A stretch of DNA of 64,000 nucleotides from Tetrastigma voinierianum (GCA_016808115.1 JAEQBH010002439.1:558001-622000), one strand, 5' to 3'. Counted from the stretch's first letter, positions 33,375-46,508 are shown. Program-made: numbers and translations. The notes: generated by a model not told the origin, from the letters alone.

Positions 33375-36300
33375 TGTCACACCCCGATTTTCGGGACGCG
33401 AGACCAAATACTGAGACTCTTGACCTGAATATTTTTTTTTTTTTTTTTTAAAGCCAACTGGCACCTGTGGGTTATGGCCCACATCTTATAACAGAATCAA
33501 AAGAACTACCACCGGAGTGGTGTCTATCAAGATCTATACACATATACTGAGTCCCTTTTTCAAATACAAACTCCGTACTTTTGGCTAAATACAAATCGTA
33601 GCACCTAACCTACATGTATGGAACCCTTACAAGTGTGTCGCCCACCGTATGGATGTTTGTCGACGCCTTTCTCCTCGTAATCTACACGATTGAAACCGTG
33701 CTGTTTTACGCTTGGGGCCAGGAAACATTTTCTTATGCCGTAAACACAAATACGCATAACAAGAATGTATCAATATTCGCATTCACATAATTAACTACAA
33801 TTACTTAGGCTTATACAGACTAATACTTATCACATTCTGATCTTATACTTACTCAAGAATTACACTTATGGCGCACTTATCTTATTCGGGATCTTTATAC
33901 CTACAAGACTCCATTCCTATCCCAGGGCTTATACTTACAAAGAATCTGGATCTTGCGACTTATAGCACTATTCTTATTCGGGACCTTATACTTATCCGTA
34001 TCTCAAAGGACATATACTTGAACTCCGTCGACCGATAATTATCTCCCTGGGAGGATACATATTTATACTTATAATTAGATTTACATAAACTTATTTCTAT
34101 CTCCCATAGAGTTATGTAACCTATGCTTATACAGGTACTTAAACACGTATTGACATTTAGATCTATCTCGCATCTCCCGTAGGAGCTACATAACTCATAA
34201 TTATCCTACTAAGTTTACACTTGTTCGGGTTACCCGTAGGTATTACGCAGAGATTACGAACGATACGGATTCGCGAACTTAATCTTATACTATGAGTACT
34301 CCATACTACTCGATCAAATTCTTCGATGTGATACCAACTTGTGCTGGTAATCATGCATCCAACAAGTCCTATGTTAACGTATACCCAGACTTATATGGAG
34401 TACCCGTGAGGGTACTACTTCAGGTTTATCCTTATCTTACTTCGATTCTCTACTCAGACTACAGAAATATTCTCGCTATTTCTGATTTTATCCTCGTATT
34501 AAGGAGCATATACATGTATTCTGATTTTATACATGTATTTAACTATACATGTATTTCGTATTTTATACATGTATTACCAAGTATATACTTTGTCTTACGT
34601 AACTTATAATCGGGTCTTACTGAATCCTATACTCGGTATTTCTGATCTTATATCGCATTTTACGTAACTTATACATGTATTTCGCATCTTACATGTATAT
34701 TACTTTAACTTATATTTATCTTACTCGAACTTATAGTTGTGTACAAGACTTATTCTTGTCTTGCTGTATCTTATACTTGTGTTACATAACCGATTCTTTG
34801 CATTGATCTTATTCTTTAATGGCTGCACCCGTAGGTATGATAAGTCGAACAGACAGTGATCATGAGGCCGCATAAAGCGCCCGACGACGATACTGATACT
34901 GTGACATTAGTCTTTCGTGAGGTACGCATCACGCATTCATTATACCTAAGAGATCTGCAGAGGTACGACCGGATTTGATACTATTTTACAAGAACTTATA
35001 CTTATTTTCCGATACGAGAGTACCCGTGGGTACTGGCGTAACTTATACTTATTTTATTATACAGTACCCTTAGTAATTACTGGACTTGGCACTGCAAAGA
35101 CCATATCGAGTACCCGTAGGTACTCATCGACTTATACCGGTGTTACCAATACTGAGTACTCCCGTAGGTACTACCGAAAGCAAATACGTAGGTACCGTGA
35201 GGGTACTACGTAACATAATACTGCATGTACCCGTAGGTACATCTTAACATATACAGAGGTACTGTGAGGGTGTTATCTTATTCTTTACTATATTCATTTC
35301 TTTATTCATTATTCGTAGTCTTATCATATAATTGTTCGATTGCTCAAACCAAAGAATACCAATGAGTAGACACAGCACAATAAGTACCTGAAGGTACAAT
35401 ACAGATCAGAGAGTGCCGTCGCACTAATCAGAGAGTACCGTATACTAATGTGTCAACACGATCGTGAGAGTGCCGTCGCACTAATGTGTGAGAGTACCAT
35501 ACTAATGTGCCGACATCGTGAGAGTGCCGCCGCACTCAATCGTGAGTAATCATACTATACGTGCCTGCCCACGTAACATAGGTGCCATGTCATTCAATAA
35601 CTGGTCTTAGGCAATTTTACAATTATATGAGTTCAATAACTTACTATCTTATAATAAATTTCTTTAGCCACATTACGTGTTTATGACATGTTGTCATTTC
35701 GTATTCATATTTCATATTTATCTCATATTCATAACATGCCTATTCCATACCTACATCAACATCGATATGACGCCTATCCACACATCATTCATGTATTCTA
35801 AATCCTCTATGAATCTATTTTTCTTAGGATCGAATCAATCCAATCGATCATCCAACTTCAAGTTATGGCATTTTCTATGCCAACTAGCTCATGATCGATT
35901 TTACCGAGGATAGATTGAATTATTAATTTTTCCAGTGCCTTGTTTCCATATTTGACACTTGGTTCTTTTGCACTCTTTAAAGCCAAGGGTGCTAAGGGTT
36001 CTCCTCCAACTAGAATCACCAACCTGAAAGCACCGGAAGCTCAAGTTACGTCCGAAACAACCCGGACTTCTCTATGATCAAAACTGAAAACAGAATTGAC
36101 TTGCACATGACCCCACTTTGAGTGAATTTTTGGGCCACTTAGAATCATAATTTTATGATGTCTATTTCTATATGGATGGTTCTACTTGGTCTATGACTGC
36201 CACTCAATCATTTCATCTTTCAAATCGGATAATAAATGAGGAAGTTATAGTCAAAATACGAAAAATCGCTGAAATAGGAAACCGTAACAGTTGTACCGGT

Positions 36301-37293
36301 ATTACGTCTAACTTGTACCGTACAAGTTGGCCAAAAACGATCAAATCGAAATGTACCGGTACAAGCTCAACTCAGACTGTACAACTCAACTCGAAATTCG
36401 CCCGTAATGGTTATTTTCTCCCATTTTTCCATACTTTCAACCCCCAAATCAACTCTATACCTCTTAAACACTTCAAACACACATCAAAACCATTTTAATT
36501 CCACTGGGAATCTCTTTTTCATTCACCTCCTTCAATACTTATCTTAGTTCAAAGACTTATCATGAATTACTTCAAAACCCATTCCAAATATGGGTTATAA
36601 CTCATACACAAATCAAATTAAGGATTTGATAGGATTTATTCTAACCCTAATTCAATTACTCTTAATTAATCCATGAATTCATCCTCAAAGAGAGGATTTC
36701 ATGAGCTTCTTGTGCCATACGGGTTTTACCCACCTTACTTACATCACATTCGGGGTTAAAATGAAACCTCTAGCAAACCCCATAAGCCTGGGACAAACTA
36801 CTAACCAACCAAGCATGGCAATTCATACATAATCTCTTAGGATCACTAGCCAAAGTTAGTTTCCATACCTTGGCTTGACCTTACTTGAATCCTCCTTCTT
36901 CCTCTTTCTCTTTCTTTCCCCTCTTTCTCCCCTTCTTTCTTCACGCGGTTCTCTCCCAATTTGAGACCAAATTCGGTCTTTAAATCCCATGGATTGAAGG
37001 GCGCCATGTTCATTCTTAAATAAAACCCATTTTTAAGAACTTTTTTGGTTTGAAAAATAGTCCTTCACCTTTGGCCACTTATAGTTCAATTTTTATTGTA
37101 TTTCTGCCTCTAGTCTTTTCACATTAGGACTTTTAAGCCCCTTTTTGGACCAATTACAAAATTGTCCTTAAGTTTTGTAACTTTCCGGGTCTCTTGTTTC
37201 CTTGTTTCGTATTTAACTCACGAAACATTCAAATTAGGCTTACAAAATACCCTAAACATGTCGAAAACGACTAGGGTATATTTCGGTGTTACA
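33375..37293 (-). mobile_element. Solo LTR A2 with perfect target duplication
   Basis: 3,919 bp. The minus strand starts TGTAACACCGAAATATACCC at 37293 and ends CGGGGTGTGACA at 33375. It is flanked by GTCTT on both sides (33370-33374 and 37294-37298). The Athila 3' LTR shows the unoccupied site (GCCTT at 52327-52331). It is the same family as A1 and A3. The interior at 34030-35540 is full of short hairpin words. Open frames at 34292-34609 and 35677-35913 are chance. Confidence 0.95.
34399..35536. repeat. Hairpin-word array in LTR A2
   Basis: Words with perfect stems: AGTACCCGTGAGGGTACT (34399), AGTACCCGTGGGTACT (35019), AGTACCCGTAGGTACT (35109), TGTACCCGTAGGTACA (35226), AGTGCCGTCGCACT (35412 and 35469) and AGTGCCGCCGCACT (35523), with more degraded copies between them and related CTCCCGTAGGAG-type words from about 34180. 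Loops are mostly CGTA, CGTC or GTGA. The last words equal those of LTR A1. Confidence 0.85.
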
Positions 37294-37530
37294 GTCTTCA
37301 AATCACCAACCCCACTGTTTTTATGAAAAGTCTAAATTCCAAAGTGAAATCACCATTTTGACTCAACTGTTGGTTACCTACACGAAGAAAACCCATCTCT
37401 GCGTTTGACCCTAGAGCCACTATACTGCAGTAGCTATGCTACGACAGTAAGAGGTTTAGGTTTATAAATATTATTGATTCTGAGCACCAAATCTCTACCC
37501 CAATGCATACTACGATTTCAGCGAATCAAA

Positions 37531-37546
37531 TGGCGCCTCACTGGGA
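37531..37546 (+). promoter_or_regulatory. Athila primer-binding site
   Basis: TGGCGCCTCACTGGGA follows the LTR after two bases (AA). The expected Athila site begins TGGCGCCGTTGCCGGGG; the first seven bases are kept and the rest has decayed. Confidence 0.8.
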
Positions 37547-37713
37547 TTTATACCTAGCTATAGACTGAATATGAACTATGATCCATATCACAGTATTAGC
37601 ATTTCGTCCTTATCTTAAGATAGAGATCGATCCTGATAGCTTACTTATTGTTAGTTGATCACTGCACCAATACCACACAATTTCTATCTTCATTTTTTTA
37701 ACACATCAACCTT

Positions 37714-38990
37714 TTGCTAGCCTGCTTTGTCTCTTGTTGTGTTTTGTGCCCTCTTTGTAGTTTATGCAACATTGGGATAGGAACACAAAGAGTCGACAGA
37801 AAGGAGCAAGGTCTACAAGAACAGAGCTATGAATCGAGCCGTGATGTTGATCTGCGGGTCGTGGAGCCTCCACTCCGAGGAGCAAAGAAGCTCACTGTGG
37901 AGTTCAAAGGAAACCAACAAGCTATTGCACACAGGACCATGCACACCCCCCTAAGAGTGAGTGTACCCTCCGCAGATTGCGGCCTCCTCCGCAGGACATC
38001 ACACAAGCCCTATCTAGTGCCCCCGAAGCCCCACTTTCCATGGAATGGAGTGAAAAATCCCTATTCACATCCTGAGTTCGAGAAGTATGCACACCTTCCA
38101 AAGAGGACATCCCCGATGTTGATCCAAGATACCGGTCTCTTCCCTCTTACTCTAAAGGACAAGGCAAAAACTGCCTAACTTCGAGGTCGAGAACTATGAG
38201 GAATTAGGGAGATATGCAGTAGAATTTTTAAAGAAATTCTTCAACACCCATAAAAACCAACAATAATAAAGAGGGGAAAATTACACTCACGCCCCAAGAA
38301 AATGAGATATTCTACCGTTGATGGGAAAGGGTACTCGAGACCATCTGCCTCGCTCTCACCATGGCTTTAACACTCGATGCCGTGGTTAATCACTTCTATA
38401 TAATGGAATGTCCCCCGCTATGAAGCAATTGGGTTGAGACTATGTGCGAGGGGACTTCATGAAAGTAAACATCTTATAAGCCATGGATTTCTTGAATTAT
38501 GTGGCTAAGACATCTAAAGCATGGGATGAACCCGACCTTAGAGAGGCATAGAGGATGAGACCTGCAGCTAATTCAAGGGGAGGCATGTACTCAATCACAG
38601 AGGACATGGAGTTGAAGGCAAGGCTATCCACCTTGGCTAGAAGGTTGGAGGAGATTGAAATGCAAAATCATCATGAGGTGCGAAGGATCGAGAGGCATCT
38701 ATGCCTAGCCAACCTTGTTTCATCTGTCAGTCTGCTGAGCACCAAGGAGAGCACGCCTAACTGCCTTCCAAACAAGGGATATGATGGTCGAGCACGCCAA
38801 TGTCAGGTCAATACAAGCCACCAACCACTGCCCCATATGGCAACACCTATAACCCTAACTGGAGGAACCATCCTAAACCTCTCCTGGAAGCTAAAGCCTT
38901 CACCATATGTGCCCCCTGCTGCATAACAACAGGGTGGATCCTCATCTCAACCACAGCCACCACCATCCTCATCCCCAGTTGAACAAGCTA
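37714..38990 (+). pseudogene. Athila gag
   Basis: The first open stretch (37714-38178) ends with LFPLTLKDKAKTA, equivalent to the conserved LFPFSLKDKAKAWL of Athila gag. Further pieces are EELGRYAVEFLKKFFNTH (38198-38252), WERVLETIC (38321-38350), a VNHFY.GM block (38385) and SITEDMELKARLSTLARRLEEI (38590-38660), the coiled segment near the gag C-terminus. The start of the domain is replaced by unrelated-looking sequence. Multiple frameshifts. Confidence 0.7.
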
Positions 38991-39410
38991 TCATGAACTT
39001 GAGCAAAGTGGTGGCAACTTCAGGAGGAATAAGGTAGTGGAATGGCCGTGCCACTAGAGAATCGACACAGTGGAAAGCACACTCAACAAAAAGATAAATA
39101 ACTTGCACTCTAAGAGTTCCCAAAAATGTGATAACCTACAGTCTGAGATCTCCCAAAAATATGACAACCCCACAAAGACTCAACTTCGTTAACCAACCAA
39201 AGAAAGAAAAAAGTGCGGAAAAAGGGAAATTCTCTCGACACAACCCAAACCTAGGGGAGCGATGACCGAGCTCTTCTAGTGAGCTAAATCCTGATAGACG
39301 GTTAAAGCATTTATCACTTTGAGAAGTGGTAAGGAGGTTAAACGTACCTAATCCCAAAACAAGCCATAGAAGAAGGCTGTGAAACAAAAGAAGTTGAACC
39401 AAAGAAGGAG
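38991..39410 (+). pseudogene. Athila gag-pol junction, decayed
   Basis: Only short stretches can be matched. The region has no open frame of note on +; the minus frame 39136-39465 is a shadow. It corresponds by position to the linker between gag and protease. Confidence 0.45.
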
Positions 39411-40097
39411 GTGACAAAAGGGAATGTAGTGAAAAATAGCACACCCCCACCTTTTTCGCAGGCACTAAAAGCCAAGAAAAAGGCCATCAATCAGGTTGAA
39501 ATATTAGAAGTGCTAAGGCAAGTGAAATTCAACATCCCCCTGCTTGACATTATTAAACAAGTCCCCACGTATGCTAAATTTTTTAAGGACCTGTGCACAG
39601 TGAAAAGAGGGTTAAATGTCGATACATGCCTCCTTACGGAACAAATCAAGCATATCATTCAAAGGCAAGACCTGCTAGTGGGCCACAAAGATCCGTGCTG
39701 CCCAACCATCTCTGAATACTCCGAGGCATCTCAGGTAGAAAAGCACTACTAGACTCGGGAGCTACTGTCAACCATACCTTATTCGGGGCAGGCTAAGGCC
39801 TAGGTCTGGGAGAAGCTTAAGCCCACGCCCATTACATCGGTCCCTGCGTATAGATCCATAAAATACCAGGGCATTGTGGAGGATGTTTTAATACAAGTGA
39901 CAAATCTTACTATCCTCAGACTTTATTTGCTTGGATACGTAACCTGGCTGTACCTGGGGCTAACTATGTACCTCATCATCCCGGGAAGACCATTCTTAGC
40001 CACAATTTCTGGGGCGATTATCAACCCGCCGAAATGGAGTTATGCAACTCACATTTGGGAACATGACTTTGGAACTCAATATCTTTCACTTGAGTAA
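39411..40097 (+). pseudogene. Athila protease region
   Basis: FSQALKAKKKAINQVEILEVL, NIPLLDIIKQVPTYAKFFKDL and CTVKRGLNV (39450-39620) are the conserved stretch before Athila protease. The active-site triad D-S-G is at 39752-39760 (LLDSGATVN), one frame off from the preceding stretch. GIVEDVLIQVTNL and IIPGRPFLATISG (39865-40015) are the flap and C-terminal ILGRPFLAT block. Frameshifts and stops inactivate it, but the catalytic Asp codon is retained. Confidence 0.85.
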
Positions 40098-40344
40098 AAA
40101 GCATATGCAACCAGCGAAAGAGGGTTCGGAGGAAATTTGCATAATTGATACAATTCTAGAGGAATAAGCTAATCATAAACAAATGCAGGATGTGCTAACT
40201 GAGGAACTGTTTGACTGTCTTGAAGAGCAGCAGGAAACCCAAGGCATGAACACTGTATAGGGGCACTGGAGAAAAAAAGAGGAAATTCTACCTCTACTGA
40301 CTAGGGGAGAAGCCAATGAGCCTCAAAAACTAGATCTCAAGCCC

Positions 40345-41400
40345 TTGCCTATGGAACTAAAGTATGCATACCTGGAAGAACGAGAACAGTGCCCAGTTGT
40401 CATATCCTCTCTACTCAGCAACCAACAGGAAAACAACCTACTGGACATCCTTCGGGAGAATAAGCATGCTATTGGGTGGAAAATCAACGACCATGGTATT
40501 AGAGCTCAACAAATTTGCACCCATCACATCTACTTGTAGGATGAGGCAAAACCAAGTATGCAATGATAGAGGAGATCAATCCGCACATGCGTGAAGTGGT
40601 ACATGCTAAGTCCCAACGCTGTTGCTGCTCTGCATTATTTAATTCCATATCCGATAGCACTCAAGTGAGTCCAACCTGTGTCAGGCTTCTAAGAATTAAG
40701 TGGTAACCATCATGCATAATGAAAAGGGAGAGGAAGTGCCCACTTTCCTTACTATAGATTGGAGGGTATGTATCGACATGTAAGATTGTAAATGAGGTGA
40801 CAAGGAAAGATCACTCTACCTCTTCACATGGACTGGGCCTTCTGGAAGGATTTCCGCACCCCTTCATCGCTTCCTCGGATGGCTATTCAGCTATTTTCAA
40901 ATTGAAATTGCCGTGAGAAGACTAGAGAAGACCACCTTCACCGCCCCATTTGGCACACATATGCTCGTAGGAGGATTCCTTTGGCCTGTAATGCCCCACA
41001 TTCCGTAGATGCATGCTTAGTATCTTCGATTCACATTACGAGGTTCGATGATGTTACGCTTTATGGAGGAGCTTAAAGAATGGTTGATAAACTTAGAAAT
41101 TGTCTTTGGTATAGGTGTATAGAGAAGAACTTGGTACCGAATCGGGAAAATGTCATTTTATGGTCAACTGTGTGGAATTGTGTTGGACATATCATTTCCA
41201 AGAAAGGAATTGAAGTTGATAAGGCGAAAATTGAGATGATTTCCAAACTGCCCTCTCCCATAAATGTGAAGACTGTGAGGCAATTCTTAGGGCATGCAAG
41301 CTTTTACAGGAGGTTCATCATGGACTTCTCGAAAATTGCCAAGCCTCTTTATAAGCTATTAGAGAAAGATGTCACCCGCTTTTGGGATGAAAAAACTACC
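40345..41400 (+). pseudogene. Athila reverse transcriptase
   Basis: Entry LKYAYLEEREQCPVVISSLLS, LLDILRENKHAIGWKI and ICTHHI (40355-40530) is typical. VPTFLTIDWRVCIDM, EKTTFTAPFGTHML and CMLSIF mark the fingers and palm, in several frames. The catalytic Y/F-M-D-D is lost: the corresponding position near 41060 reads RFMEELKEW. The connection (CIEKNLVPN, GHIISKKGIEVDKAKIEMI, VRQFLGHASFYRRFIMDFSKI) at 41116-41345 is well preserved. Enzymatically dead. Confidence 0.9.
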
Positions 41401-41890
41401 GTATGCTTGAGGAGCTTCCGGGGCCTACTTTCACCACACTACACCAATAGTGAGGGCCCCCAACTGGAAGTTACCTTTCAAGGTAATGTGCGATGCAAGG
41501 GACCTTACCATTGGAGCAGTTCTCGGGTAGAGGGAAGAAGGAAAGCCTTATGTGGTCTACTATGCAAGCAAGACATTGAACGAGGCACAAAGGAATTACA
41601 CCACTACTGAGAAAGAGCTACTGGCAGTAGTTTATGCTTTGGACAAATTTCGTGCTTACTTGGTTGGGTCGGACATAATAATCTTCATAGATCACTTAGC
41701 TTTGAAGTACCTACTCACCAAGCAAAATGCCAAGGCAAGACTTATTAGATGGGTTCTCTTGATGCAAGAATTCAACCTGTAGATTAGGGATAAAGGAGAA
41801 TGTTATTGTAGATCATCTCTCAAGATTAACAATAGCACACAACATTCACAACCCTCCAATCAATGATGAGTTTCCTGAGGAGTCCCTACT
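41401..41890 (+). pseudogene. Athila RNase H
   Basis: VTFQGNVRCKG marks the place of the first catalytic Asp (MCDAS, lost). VYYASKTLNEAQRNYTTTEK with ELLAVVYALDKFRAYL (41555-41665) carries the catalytic Glu, and IIFIDHLALKYLL the second Asp region. ARLIRWVLLMQEFNL closes the open stretch at 41782, and a HLSRLT trace follows at about 41814. Confidence 0.9.
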
Positions 41891-43176
41891 CCTAGTTGAG
41901 AACACACCCTAGTATGCCCACATTGCCAATCACTTGGCAACAGGAGAGTTGCCAGCAGATTGGAAGGCATAAGACAAGAAGTTTTTCTTTGCAAAAATTA
42001 ACTTCTATTATTGGGAAGAGCCCTTCTTGTACAAATACTATGCTAATTAGATAATCAGAAGATGTGTGCCTGAAGGAGAACAATAAGGGATACTCAGCCA
42101 CTGCCATGAGAATGCATGTGGAGGCCATTTTGCGTCCTAGAAAACCACCATGAAGGTACTACAATCTGGGTTTTATTAGCCCTCTCTTTTCAAAGATGCC
42201 CATACCATGTGCAGAGAATGCGACAAATGTCAAAGATTGGGGAAAATCTCTCGTCGTCACATGATGCCTTTGAACCCGATTTTGCATTCGATCTATTCAT
42301 GTTCGGGGGCATCGATTCAGCGGGGCCATTCCCCTTCTTCCCCTTGATATATTTACATTTTAAAGGGAGTTGATCACGCCGTAAATAGTTAAGTAAAGGT
42401 TTCCTGCGAGCAAAGATACCACTGTGGTGGTGTTGAAATTCTTAAAGGAGAACATGTTCTCTAGATTTGTGGTCCCCAAAGCCATAATCAGTGATGGAGG
42501 TTCGCATTTTTGCAACAAACCTTTTGAGAACCTTCTAACTAAATATGGTGTCAAGCATAAAGTGGCCCCACCATCCTCGACTGTGCTGGTCGGCTTGAGC
42601 TAGCCAACAACGAAATCAAGACATTACTGATGAAAGTGGTGAACTCTAACCGAAAGGATTGGTCTCTCAAGCTGTTGGATTCCTTGTGGGCATATAACAA
42701 CATACAAAACCATCCTCGGCATGTCCCCGTATCGCCTAGTTTATGGCAAGGCATGTCACCTGCCTGTGGAAATCGAGTATAAGGCATGGTGGGCAGTGAA
42801 GAAGCTGAACCTGGATATGGGGAGAGCTGGCCTTAAAAGGCTCCTTGATATCAATGAGCTAGAAGAGCTGAGGAATGATGCCTACTTCAACTCGAAAATT
42901 GCAAAAGATAAGTTAAAAAAGTGGCATGATCAGCTAATAGCCCGTAAAAATTTCAAACAAGGAGACCAAGTGCTGCTTTACGACTCCAAGCTCCACCTTT
43001 TTCCAAGCAAGCTCAAATCAAGATGGACTGGGCCATTCACCATCCATCAGGTCTATCTCAATGGATTAGTAGACCTACTCAATTCCAAGGACAACAGGGT
43101 GTTCAAGGTCAATGGGCAAAGGCTGACACCCTATGCAGTACAACACACAAAGCAAATAAGGAGGAGATTCTCCTGA
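41891..43176 (+). pseudogene. Athila integrase
   Basis: Zinc finger: HCHENACGGHF (42100-42130) and MCRECDKCQRLGKISRRH (42210-42262) supply both His and both Cys. Core: DSAGPFPF (42315), VVPKAIISDGGSHFCNKPFE (42471-42530), NEIKTLLMKVVNS (42611-42650). From 42721 the frame is open to the stop at 43174: SPYRLVYGKACHLPVEIEY, AWWAVKKLNLDM, FPSKLKSRWTGPF and VNGQRLTPYA. The last 150 residues are nearly intact. Frameshifts upstream. Confidence 0.92.
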
Positions 43177-43701
43177 CCTCCTCCATGAATCCAAAAGGCT
43201 AACCGAAAGGGGAGTGATTTTTGCAAAGAATCTCGAAGTCACTCCAATTTTTGTTGGAATTTTGTTTGTCATTTTAAGTTTTATTTGAGACTTTCTTAAT
43301 GTCCTTAATTTTGGCTTACTTTTCTTTATAATTTTTCTCGCTTTCATTTGTACATTTTGATAATTTTTTGTTTTCTCTGTTTTGCAGGTGTTGCAGAAGG
43401 CAGGGGCTTTTTGGTGTAGTGTGAAATTTTTCCAGGTTTGCGAAATTCCCTCCTATGCACTGTTCATCTTCTGCCCTTTTTGTAAACCTTTCGGTTCTTG
43501 AGCACCATGAATGTTTCCAGATTTTTTTTTAAGCCTTAACAATTAACCACCCATTTATGGACATTAAATGGGCTAAACTCTCACCCCACCCTAACTCCAT
43601 CTATTTAAACCACAAAATTTCCCACCCCTTTCAATTTCCATTTCCACCATTTCCTCGATCCTATCCTCCTCTCTCCTATCCTCCCTCCTTCTCTAGCCCA
43701 A

Positions 43702-45364
43702 ACATGGTGAAGACGCCAAGGACAAAGCCTTAGACCCTGCCCGCTGCTCCTCCCCCGCCTCGCGGATCAAACCCCCGGTCCTCACACCGCTGGCCGCACC
43801 TTCCACCACGCCACCGGGCCGCACTCCTTGGCCGTCATTGCCGCCCGCGCATTGCCCAAGGTAGTCCTTTCGTGGGTCTCCCGCAGAGGTCATCGCTTGC
43901 TTCCCATGCCTCTGTTGCTACTGCTCCTGCCCCACGCAGGTACCATACCAGGGTTGGCCCTGTTCCTCCCTCTCCCCCACATCCTAGGCCATCCCGGAGG
44001 GCCCCACCTTCAAAAAGGGCCCGAACCTCGCCCAGGGAGTCTTCTAGTTCCAGGCCTCGTAGAGCCCTGCAATACCATCACCCAATCAGCCTCCGTTGGA
44101 TTTCTCCTCCTGACTGTCCCCAACCTCAATCATCAAAGACTTACCTATCAGAGCCATATTCCAGAAATACTGGACAATGCGAGGGATTTGTATGACATGT
44201 TTATTATGATCTCCGGCCCCATCAAGATCCGTAGCTCCAAGATTCGGCGAGACTAGTGCAGAGGTACTCCCTGGAGCCATTTATGACCCCACATCGATTT
44301 TTCTACCCTCGGGTGGTCATCGAGTTCTTCCACACGATGACCTCCAAGCGAGAGCCCAATCAAACAGCTATTATTTCACTATCGATGGTCGACTGTGGAT
44401 ACTCGCCACGATATAGCAATTTCACGCTCAATCCTCGTACCGTGGTCCTTGCTAACCCGATGCATTATAGGTAGCCGCCCCGATCCTCACCCCTCCCCCC
44501 CACCGTGTGAGATGATTTGTTTACTATCTCGTGACACGGCGCCGGCCTATCTTGTTCAGAGGCGCCCTCCGAGTATGTCTCTCATAGACCATATACTACT
44601 TGGCCTAATCTTTTTCCGCCTCCAAAGACATAGTACAGGAGAGATGTTTTCATTCCGAGACTCTATACCATATTTCTCGTAGGGTTTTCGGGTTCGCCCG
44701 ACCTCAAGCTCGCCATGACATCCTCTTGTTCCACTTCGAGGACAAGGGTTCATCATAGGAACCTCGACTACCGAGTCCACTCACCCTCCCTGCTCCCGAG
44801 ACTCTCTACGCCGGGCACAGAGCACACTCCGCTTCCCGTCGAGCCGTGCCAGAGCGCCCGCGCACATGAGACATCCTTATAGCTCAACGCGATGGCGTAT
44901 CATGCCCCGCCTCTTATCGCTTCTCCCACCTCCGGCTAGTCGAGGACCACCAAGAATGACCTTCCACAGAGGAGCACCACTCAAGAAGGCATACCTGAGA
45001 GCCTAGTCCCAAAGAGATTTTCGCCTTCCAAATTTAGCTACCATTGCTCCATCGGGCTTCACTACCGCACCCTGCACCTCCAGCTCCTCGCCCCCGGGGC
45101 ACCACAACTCCTACGATGTCGCTGGATCGAGATCACAACACCGCTATCACAAAGATATTTCTATATCACCCGGATTTCTTTCGCCATCATGGATGCAACC
45201 GCGACATTCTCACCCATCGCCCGTATCATTTGCACCGCCTATGCCGCCCAGCCAGGAGGATGACTCACATCGAGGCCGCCACGGCTCGTAATTTTCAAAG
45301 CCATACTCGCCTTAATCGTGGGCCATCTGTCAAGCCCTCGATTCCTTGGCCCGACCGACAGGAG
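43702..45364 (+). pseudogene. Athila downstream ORF (env position), interrupted
   Basis: It lies after integrase, where Athila elements carry an extra ORF. ATG 43702 opens MVKTPRTKP and meets a stop at once. A proline/arginine-rich segment follows (43870-44120), then a globular block FFYPRVVIEFFHTMTSKREP, VVLANPMHYR, LLSRDTA and DHILLG in several frames (44290-44610). I recognise this block from plant proteins annotated as retrotransposon-associated, of unknown function. No clear signal peptide or membrane segment was seen. Solo LTR A3 cuts the region at about 45365. Frameshifts throughout. Confidence 0.55.
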
Positions 45365-46508
45365 TCCGTAACCTGCTTTCGGGGTGCTAAAACCATATAC
45401 CGGGACTCTTAATTTTTATTTTTTTTATTTATTATTTTTTTTCGAACCTAACTTATAATTGTGGTATACAAACAATTTTTGTAGCCAAAAATCATTTACA
45501 TACAATAGAACTACCACCGAGTGGTGGTCCATCAAAATCTATACACATATTCTAAGTCCCATTTACTTATACAAACACTTATACATATTTATGTTTAATA
45601 CAAACATTAGAGATCACGGAAAACAGTGATGGTGAGCACCTATCTCTGGTGATGGTCTGCATCACGTGAATGTCCCGTCCTCTTTATCTTCTTTCGCATT
45701 AACACGATTGAATAATTCATATGTTTTTATCACAGGGAACATATAGACGTGACCCACCAATAAATAATAATCGCGCCACTATCTTTTTACATTTACTTTT
45801 CCTATGCAATTAACAAAGCCTATTGTTATGTGATTCTAACTCATATCATATTATACATGTAGATTTTATCCTTTTAGATTCCATATCATTTTCACGGTCA
45901 GATTACATCCATGTGTCATGTCTTTTGGCTAAATTTCAATTCATATCTTCTATATGTATGGCATGTCATATCATATTCAAAACAAACTTATACATCTACA
46001 ACGGCAAATCTGAATGCATCAAGTCATATCAAATTCATATTGTGGTCAAATCGTATTTAATACTAATACATATTAGACTTTTATCATTATCACGGCCGCT
46101 TGTTAATCAACTCCCCTTTAGCAATTACATTTCACACCAGATGCCCGCTTAATTCTTTTAGTTATCGCTTATTACATTTTCATTTTCAAGCTGCCGCACC
46201 CGAATCCCTACTGACCCGGTCATGGATCCAAGATGGAGCCCGGTTTAATTCACATTTTCAATCAAAACATTTGTTTGGTTTTAATAATGAGCTAAAAGTG
46301 TCGCGAATTCTAATCCCCTCGACTTGACCCGGCTATGATCCAAGTCGAGCTCCGCTATCTTACATTTCCTTTCTAATTATCTTCCCAAACATGTTGTTGT
46401 TTATGTTATTCTATTTAGACCTTTAATTAAGCAAAGCTACTTCATTTCCTCGCAACCGGCAAACATTTACAAATTCAAAAGACCCTTAACATTTACATTT
46501 AACATCAC

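Larger units (their letters stand above)
32389..37528 (+). mobile_element. Athila 5' LTR, split by solo LTR A2
   Basis: The LTR proper is 32389-33374 plus 37299-37528. It starts TAATTAGTGCCCAAATAGTGC, and its 3' end GAATCA is set by the primer site. Landmarks shared with the 3' LTR include AAGTCAAAAGGAAATTGGAGC and TTTATAAATATTATTGATTC. A2 lies between the two copies of GTCTT. Confidence 0.85.

Noticed and set aside
38800..38982. Proline/threonine-rich frame
   Set aside because: Out-of-frame reading of Athila gag C-terminal sequence.
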